DNA from: Chara braunii
Lineage: Eukaryota; Streptophyta; Charophyceae; Charales; Characeae
Assembly (NCBI GenBank): GCA_003427395.1
Contig: BFEA01000054.1
Span: forward strand, 1,036,451 to 1,058,031
Direction of reading: 5' to 3'
DNA length: 21,581 nt
Position numbers and translations under genes: made by a program. The number at the start of each line of letters is the position of its first letter. Positions within the stretch are counted from its first letter, which is position 1. Below, one piece after another: positions 16,837 to 21,581 of the stretch. The notes beneath the pieces are model-generated. The model was not told the origin of the DNA and did no database searches. It was given only the letters and a program-made list of their open reading frames with translations.

Positions 16837-18608
16837 GTAGCATGGCAATTCATAACTAGGAAGAAAAATCTTGGAGGATTGGGCATATTAGACCCTGGCC
16901 ACCAAATAAAATCACTACAGACCAAATGGATCATAAAACTAATAACTAGCCCCAATCTCCCATGGAGACCCCTGGCCTTGGAGGCCATACAACAGCTCAC
17001 AGGCTACAACACTCCAGGCAATATGGACGGTATCTTCTGGGTAATGAGCAAGTCATGGACCATGAAAAAGCGTTCCCCAAACCAAGAGCAGACAGGAAGC
17101 GAACCAAGACTGAATTTCTGGAGAACAATACTCAAAGCATGGAAAGAAATCTTCCCAGCCAGNGTCAGACACCCGCACACCAAAGAAGAGATTCTTAGAC
17201 AACCACTCTTCTGTAACCAATGGATTGCCACCAACAGCGGAACACCATTCACACTCACCACAAAGGATGCGAAATGGGGTTCTTGGCTAGAAAGAGGGAT
17301 CTGGCAAGTCAAACATATCTGGGACGAAGACAAGAAAAACTGGATGAACGTCAGACAACTCCGCACCAGACTCAAGGGAGCCCANAACTTAGCTCAAAAC
17401 CTACAACAAATAATAAATGCCATACCAGCAGAATGGTTTCCTGTCCTCCAAAAAGAAAAACAGTGGAACATAGGAGAGTGGGCAATAATGACACACATCC
17501 AACCCTACGAACACGCACTTAACTACTCAGAAAGGATAGAAGGAAGAGACAATTGGCATACCTTCACAATGCATAAGATAGAGGACCCAGGCACGGACGT
17601 CAACATAGTTAGCAAAGAATCAGCAACACAAGTATCAGTCAGAGAAGAATGCCTCAGAAAAATCAGAGTAATAGAAAACAACCAAATCACCCTATTCCAC
17701 CCCCAAACTGCACTAGAAGACCTAGAAGTGGACCCAGCGGAATGGGCATGGAACCTCAAACAGAACCCATCCAACATAAACCTTCAATTCAACCTGCTCC
17801 AGTACACAACGAGACTAGGATACAAACTAAGACGCAGATCTGCAGACCCGGAACCAGTTATAGCGGAACGTTGGCGGAAGCACTTGGAAGTAGACCCGGG
17901 GAAACTAGAACAGATACCTTGGAATCAAATAAATGCGACTCAGCCCCCCAAATTTAGAAGCCTGCAATGGCTAATACTATATCTAGCAGTCCCCGTGAAC
18001 CAATGGCTAAATGTCAGGAGAAGAAAGGAAGATCGTAACCCAATGCAAGAATTGTGCGCCAACTGTCCAGAAGGTCAAATAGAGAATCTGTTTCATTGCT
18101 TTCTCCACTGTTCCAAGATAAATACGATCTGGAGAAAGATATCAAAGATCTGGTACACAGTTACCACATCAGAGTTTACAACAAGCCCGACCCTCCTACT
18201 ACTAGGTTTATAACTCCGGAAGACTGGTCCCCCCTACAAAATAACTTCTTTCAAATTCTTAGGAAAGCAACAATATGGGCAATCTGGAGGAAAAGATGTC
18301 AGGAAACAATAGACAAACAACCAATGCATATAAATGAAGCCTGGCGNCTGATACAACNACANGTAGAAACAGAATATTGGGTCAGATGGCGCAAAGTGAG
18401 AAGGAAAATAGAAATAGAGGTACATAGAGCAAAAGAACATAGACAAAGATTCGAAGAAGATTACCTAGCAAAGGGCAAAATAGCACACATCAAAGGCCAA
18501 GGTCTAGCTTTTACACTCTGGGAAAAGGCCCCCCAGGCCGTCCAAATAGACTCTGAAACCGTTAACAGCGTCCCAGAATCATACACACCACATGTGCACT
18601 CTCCGTAG
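16837..18608 (+). pseudogene. LINE ORF2 C-terminal part with zinc finger
   Basis: The LINE frame begins in VAWQFITRKKNLGGLGILDP, the conserved GGLGI-type motif after the reverse-transcriptase palm in plant LINEs, followed by KSLQTKWIIKL. Without a stop it runs to 18213. Counting from the ATG at 16879, residues 393-411 form a C-x2-C-x9-H-x4-C motif (CANCPEGQIENLFHCFLHC), the zf-RVT type zinc finger. A frameshift near 18200 leads into PEDWSPLQNNFFQILRKATI and WAIWRKRCQET, the usual Trp-rich C-terminal domain, ending at TAG 18606-18608. Endonuclease and the catalytic polymerase motifs are absent. N bases at 17163, 17385, 18347, 18358 and 18362 obscure a few codons. One frameshift only suggests a fairly young insertion. 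Confidence 0.88.
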
Positions 18609-18632
18609 CTTAGCATATTAAAAATCCCACCC

Positions 18633-18836
18633 ACCCGCACCACACTACACTTGTACGTTTCCCTAAGTACAAAGCCATAGATACTTAATGCACTAAACCC
18701 ACCCGCACCACACTACACTTGTACGTTTCCCTAAGTACAAAGCCATAGATACTTAATGCACTAAACCAACCCGCACCACACTACACTTGTACGTTTCCCT
18801 AAGTACAAAGCCATAGATACTTAATGCACTAAATCC
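18633..18836 (+). repeat. Three 68-bp tandem repeats in the LINE 3' UTR
   Basis: Units start with ACCCGCACC at 18633, 18701 and 18769 and are almost identical. Each contains a small stem, TTGTAC-GTTTCCCTAA-GTACAA. Tandem repeats in LINE 3' UTRs are common and vary in copy number between copies. They may contribute to recognition of the RNA by the reverse transcriptase. Confidence 0.95.
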
Positions 18837-18898
18837 CGGCCCAACATCTCCACCCACAAGTCATACCAGCAGCCAAATCCCAAACTAAGAGATTATAC

Positions 18899-18904
18899 AA
18901 TAAA
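18899..18904 (+). promoter_or_regulatory. Polyadenylation signal AATAAA
   Basis: AATAAA lies about 42 bases ahead of the 26-base A run, as expected of the LINE's own polyadenylation signal. Confidence 0.7.
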
Positions 18905-18946
18905 TAACACATCGAACTCATTCTGCGTCCCCCACTAACGCATTAC

Positions 18947-18972
18947 AAAAAAAAAAAAAAAAAAAAAAAAAA
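18947..18972 (+). repeat. First poly(A) tail of the LINE (26 A)
   Basis: A pure A run following the 3' UTR and AATAAA. It marks the original 3' end of the LINE before the extra segment. Confidence 0.85.
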
Positions 18973-19693
18973 GGGAGAGTCCGGACAAGAGTCCTCGCCT
19001 TGCTAGGCTCAGCGCGATCACAGAACAGCTTGGAGGATTTAAACCCAGCACAGTACTCTCAGAAGAGTAAGGGTTAAATCAACAGGGAGTTCGGCTTCAG
19101 GACGCAGGGGACAGTAGGGTTTAGGGTTCAACAAGAGCGGTAGCTGATGCCTCACTTCTGGATAAGAAAGCCATGAAGTAGGTTCGAATAAGAACCATTA
19201 GTGTATAGAGGTCAGCCTTCAGAGAGGTTTAGGGTTCAGGGCTTAAGAACAGCATAATTTTACCAGATGGACTTGGAACCGCTAAATCACGACCACATCA
19301 CGACCGACAGTTTAGGGTTTAAGGTTTAGGGCTTACACAGAAACAAGGCAATTATGGCTATAGATTTACACAGATTTCAATAGTTTCAAAAGAATTCCAG
19401 AACGCTCTAGCATAGCAGATCTACCCGACAGCCTCACAGCTGAGAGGAGCAGAGCTGGGATCAGACAGATTGGCAGGCAATGTTAGTACAGGCTAACTTA
19501 GGCAGGGGTGAGAGGGGGTACATCCTTCCTCAGGGAAGCAATCAATGTCGCCCACTCGGGCCTCCCAGCCATAATGGGGAGGAGCGTGCGCGAGTCCTTT
19601 ATGTATTCCATATTGACTTGCCGGGGGAATAGGAACCAGACTGTTGCTCCCCAGAATGGTAGGAGCCAGAACCACGAGGTTCTGTTTTTTTTA
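18973..19693 (+). other. Putative transduced segment with telomere-like motifs
   Basis: The segment lies between two A-tails and inside the LINE target duplication, and shows no LINE coding sequence. Telomere-like plant motifs occur at 19115-19128, 19226-19236 and 19311-19331 (variants of TTTAGGG). A nested hairpin is at 19036-19080: outer stem GATTTAAACCC with GGGTTAAATC, inner stem TACTCT-CAGA-AGAGTA. Near the end, CAGAACC-ACGA-GGTTCTG is followed by eight T (19667-19692), which looks like an RNA polymerase III or intrinsic-type stop. A loose box A-like stretch is near 19003. No known RNA could be identified. Confidence 0.6.
19667..19692 (+). terminator. Hairpin plus T-run, possible Pol III-type end
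   Basis: A 7-bp perfect stem with a 4-base loop, directly followed by TTTTTTTT. The structure is plain, but the function is inference. No internal Pol III promoter at the right spacing was proven. Confidence 0.35.
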
Positions 19694-19716
19694 TATATAA
19701 AAATAATAATAAAAAA

Positions 19717-19730
19717 AATCAATGAATGCC
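19717..19730. repeat. Right target-site duplication of the LINE
   Basis: Exact copy of 16816-16829, starting within the terminal A run. Confidence 0.93.
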
Positions 19731-19960
19731 TTTAAAAAGACTGCCTTCAAGATTAAGGGGTCAGGGAACTTAGTGAAGCACAATACTAACATCATTCACC
19801 TCCCCAAAGGAGCAAACATTCCACCCAAACCGGAGGATCCTGCCACAAAACCATGGGTAGATCTCCGGATTAGTGAAAGTGAGTGGAAACACAGGATCAA
19901 GAAAGGGGTTTGACTGCATTGCACCAAATCGAGACGTTCAGTCCAACAATGTTTCAGATT
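19731..19960 (+). pseudogene. Gag, 3' part with zinc-knuckle relic
   Basis: The gag frame resumes at 19731 in the same phase as it left at 16829. It reads through KPWVDLRISESEWKHRIKKG to a TGA at 19911-19913, followed in frame by LHCTKSRRSVQQC. This corresponds to the CCHC zinc knuckle of retroelement gag (C-x2-C-x4-H-x4-C), but the first Cys is now a stop and the His is Arg. The end at about 19960 is estimated from where the resemblance fades. Confidence 0.8.
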
Positions 19961-20670
19961 GCAGCAGGGAAACCAGCAAAGGGTGTAGAAATATTATCAC
20001 CACACTCTACAGAAGGAGAGGCTGAACAAGTGAGTGCAGATCCTTCTACGGACTCTCATCCCACTCGACAATCCTCTCTTGAGACCCCATCTGATGTTGA
20101 TTCCAAGGCTGAGAAACTGCATATCCTTTACAAGGAGCCTTGGGTGGAGTTGGAAGAGATTGACTTTCATACTCTCTTGTTGCGTTGGGCTCAGATGAAG
20201 CAAGAACGTGCGCAAGGGAAAACGAAGTTGATCTTCTTCAAGCTTCACATTAATAAACCGCCAACAACTTTTAACCACAATACATTCATAAGGCACGCTT
20301 GGGAATGAAGCAAGCGACTTTGCAGAATCCTTGTTGGACCCAAGTGGGCAACCAAGAGGTCACATCTACGCATGCACTCAAAGGTGTGCGCACTACCTTT
20401 TGATACACACCGCACAATCACACATGAGTTGAACTTCTATGTCCTTGATAAGTGCCCCTTCGATGTGGTTATTGGCTTAGGCTGGTTGCGGGCCCAATAT
20501 GAAAGAACCACGTGGAAGGACTCACAATTCATGGTCAAGGATCCCATGGGGATCGAGCGTCCAGTCCTTTCGGACGAGCCGCACGAGTCCCAAGTGACTT
20601 TTCTCAGCACAATGAAATTTTGCAAGAAGTGGCGCAGGCACAAAAATGATGAGCACATGTATAGCCTTTG
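19961..20670 (+). pseudogene. Retroviral-type aspartic protease region, degraded
   Basis: An acidic linker (19961-20200) leads to the protease-like part. In the place where the D-S/T-G active site is expected (about 20250), the frame reads HINKPPTTFN, with no catalytic Asp. Next, in another frame, comes QNPCWTQVGNQEVTSTHALK. From 20399 it reads PFDTHRTITHELNFYVLDKC and FDVVIGLGWLRAQYERTTWK, the flap and the ILGxDWL motif with its Asp changed to Gly. It ends at a stop near 20672. The order after gag and the motif spacing support the call, and it cannot be active. Confidence 0.7.
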
Positions 20671-21047
20671 TTAGGCCTGCTCATGTGCCTTCTATTGTTT
20701 TTGTACATAATGGTTCTACTTGGCATGTTGTTTCTACTTCCAATGCAACCACTTCTACCTCTACTTCTACCTCTACTGAATCTACTTCTAGTCCAAACGG
20801 TTCTACTCCAAATCTTGTTGTTCTGGTTGCACCTATATGCAATTCGATATGCTTGCACCAGATTCTGATTCGCCACCTTCAAAGATCCCATTAGAGATCC
20901 GCAGTTTTCTCAACCGATTCCCAAAAGTTTTAGCCGAAATCACGCGGAGTTCCCGTCCGTCCGGTCCAACACGAGATCGAGTTGATAGAAGGCAACACTC
21001 CTCCAAAAGGTTATGTCTATCAAATGGGCTCGGGCGAATTGGAGCTA
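20646..21047 (+). pseudogene. Linker and extreme start of reverse transcriptase
   Basis: The frame reads AFVRPAHVPSIVFVHNGSTW, then a low-complexity Ser/Thr stretch (20755-20800) from TACTTC/CTACCT repeats. From 20840 another frame gives PLEIRSFLNRFPKVLAE. After a further shift it reads VPVRPVQHEIELIEGNTPPK and GYVYQMGSGELE. This is the conserved approach to Ty3/gypsy reverse transcriptase, the H-x-I-x-L...P-x-R/K-x-x-Y-R-M-x-P-x-E-x-x region. It breaks off at about 21047. None of the catalytic motifs are present. Confidence 0.75.
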
Positions 21048-21581
21048 TGAAACACCCGCGGAAGCGTCCGCGGGGTCCAGCTCGGATGGCGGCCATATAT
21101 ACGGCCGCGTCCGCAGCCAACCTGGTCCGCGCCACGGACCTGAATTTACCATTTTTTCCTGAATTAAATAATGGGTAAATATATATATATATATATGGTG
21201 TTGTAGGGATTAAGAATCCCTACAACCCCATTTTTTTTTTTTTTTGGAAAAAGATAAGTTTTTAGAATTATAAAAAATAAAAAAACAAAAAAACTGGAGA
21301 AGAGAAATTTAAAAAAAAATAAAAAAGAAGTTTTTTTTTGGGGGAGGGATTTTGGGTTGGCAGTTCTTTGTATTCTTCTTTTTTACTAGGCTACCAGAGT
21401 GGCCCGGGGTCACTTGCCCGGCCGGGCCAAAAAAATAAAAATAAAAAAATTATTTTTAATTTTTAATTTTTATTTTAGTTTTGGTGAAGAATTTCGATGT
21501 GACCCTGAGGCAAAAGTTGTTCAGTTTATTTTACGGCATAACATAGTTTTTTTTTTCGGATTTTTTTTTTTTTTTTTTTTT
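21048..21581. other. Hairpin-rich then AT-rich DNA interrupting pol
   Basis: No coding signal. The hairpins in order are CCCGCGGA-AGCG-TCCGCGGG (21055-21074), GCGGCC-ATATATAC-GGCCGC (21089-21108), GGTCC/GGACC (21124-21140), ATTTACC-ATT with AATGGGTAAAT (about 21144-21180), a 12-bp stem GTTGTAGGGATT-AAG-AATCCCTACAAC (21200-21226), and TGGCCCGG/CCGGGCCA (21400-21429). An (AT)n tract sits at about 21176-21196 and long A/T runs fill the rest. It begins where the pol frame is lost, so it is probably another insertion whose right end is outside the window. Confidence 0.6.

Larger units (their letters stand above)
16830..19716 (+). mobile_element. 5'-truncated LINE with putative 3'-transduced segment
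   Basis: The 2887-bp insertion lies in gag between perfect 14-bp duplications. It starts inside the LINE ORF2 after the polymerase motifs, so it is 5'-truncated, the usual outcome of abortive reverse transcription. Content in order: end of ORF2 (16837-18608), 3' UTR with three 68-bp repeats, AATAAA at 18899-18904, 26 A (18947-18972), about 720 bp of unrelated DNA, and an A-rich tail (19694-19716) touching the right duplication. Two A-tails inside one target duplication suggest read-through of the first poly(A) signal and co-mobilisation of the flank. A second insertion into the tail is the alternative. Confidence 0.85.
13995..21047 (+). mobile_element. LTR retrotransposon with gag and start of pol, split by a LINE
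   Basis: Read in order: LTR end and PBS (13995-14008), leader, gag (15471 to 19960, interrupted), protease region (about 20200-20670) and the linker leading into reverse transcriptase (about 20850-21047). Gag-protease-RT order and the gag and protease sequence type suit a Ty3/gypsy-like plant element. The pol frame ends abruptly near 21048, so most of RT, RNase H and integrase are missing from the window. Frameshifts and stops are frequent. The LINE at 16830-19716 landed in gag after this element was already in place. Confidence 0.78.

Noticed and set aside
18633-18836. CRISPR-like array
   Set aside because: The repeats are directly adjacent 68-bp units with no spacers, in a eukaryotic LINE 3' UTR.
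18973-19030. RNase P RNA-like start (GAGAGTCCGGAC)
   Set aside because: Only one short block resembles the conserved region. The other conserved regions are absent or in the wrong order and spacing.
19110-19335. Telomerase RNA gene on the minus strand
   Set aside because: The CCCTAAA-like motifs occur in three dispersed clusters rather than one template, and no promoter or conserved core was seen.

Overview
The window looks like intergenic nuclear DNA of a green-lineage eukaryote. The evidence is plant-type telomere-like TTTAGGG motifs, an initiator-tRNA-Met-type primer binding site as in plant LTR retrotransposons, long (GA)n and (CA)n tracts, and layers of decayed transposable elements of plant families. 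The gag and SANT/transposase fragments remind me of repeats in charophyte algae such as Chara. That is an impression without a search. I see no intact host gene. Nearly every coding signal is a broken transposon gene.

Layout. 1-93 looks like an assembly artefact: 35 bases identical to 8194-8228, a 14-base exact match to the Tn5/Nextera mosaic end, then (GA)n. 94-2216 is non-coding with a short tandem duplication and a (CA)n tract containing one N. 2217-4450 is a decayed Ty3/gypsy-type pol gene on the minus strand (reverse transcriptase, RNase H, integrase). It is interrupted at 3876-4037 by a cassette resembling organellar (mitochondrial-type) tRNA-Lys(UUU). 4695-4903 is a foldback with 49-base arms at 46/49 identity. 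5049-5661 is a non-autonomous hAT-like element with a perfect 8-bp target duplication, GC-rich palindromic subterminal repeats and an odd homopolymeric core.

7150 to about 8880 (+) and 10214-11661 (-) form a convergent pair: a SANT/Myb-like protein gene and a PIF/Harbinger DDE transposase gene. These are the two genes of one PIF/Harbinger element, both disrupted by stops and frameshifts. About 13995-21050 (+) is an LTR retrotransposon: LTR end, primer binding site, long leader, gag, protease and the very start of reverse transcriptase. Its gag is split at 16830-19716 by a 5'-truncated LINE with a perfect 14-bp target duplication. Removing the insert puts gag back in frame. The LINE has its own AATAAA signal and poly(A), followed by about 720 bp of unrelated sequence and a second A-rich tail inside the same target duplication. 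This is the signature of a 3' transduction, and the extra segment carries telomere-like motifs and strong RNA-like hairpins. The pol frame is lost near 21048, where a cluster of hairpins and AT-rich DNA begins.

The nested order is clear: the LTR element came first, then the LINE with its passenger. The most interesting structures are the LINE with putative 3' transduction, the tRNA-Lys cassette, the hAT-like element and the foldback. The DNA itself sets limits: frameshifts may be biological or assembly errors, and there are N bases at 1524, 17163, 17385, 18347, 18358 and 18362.
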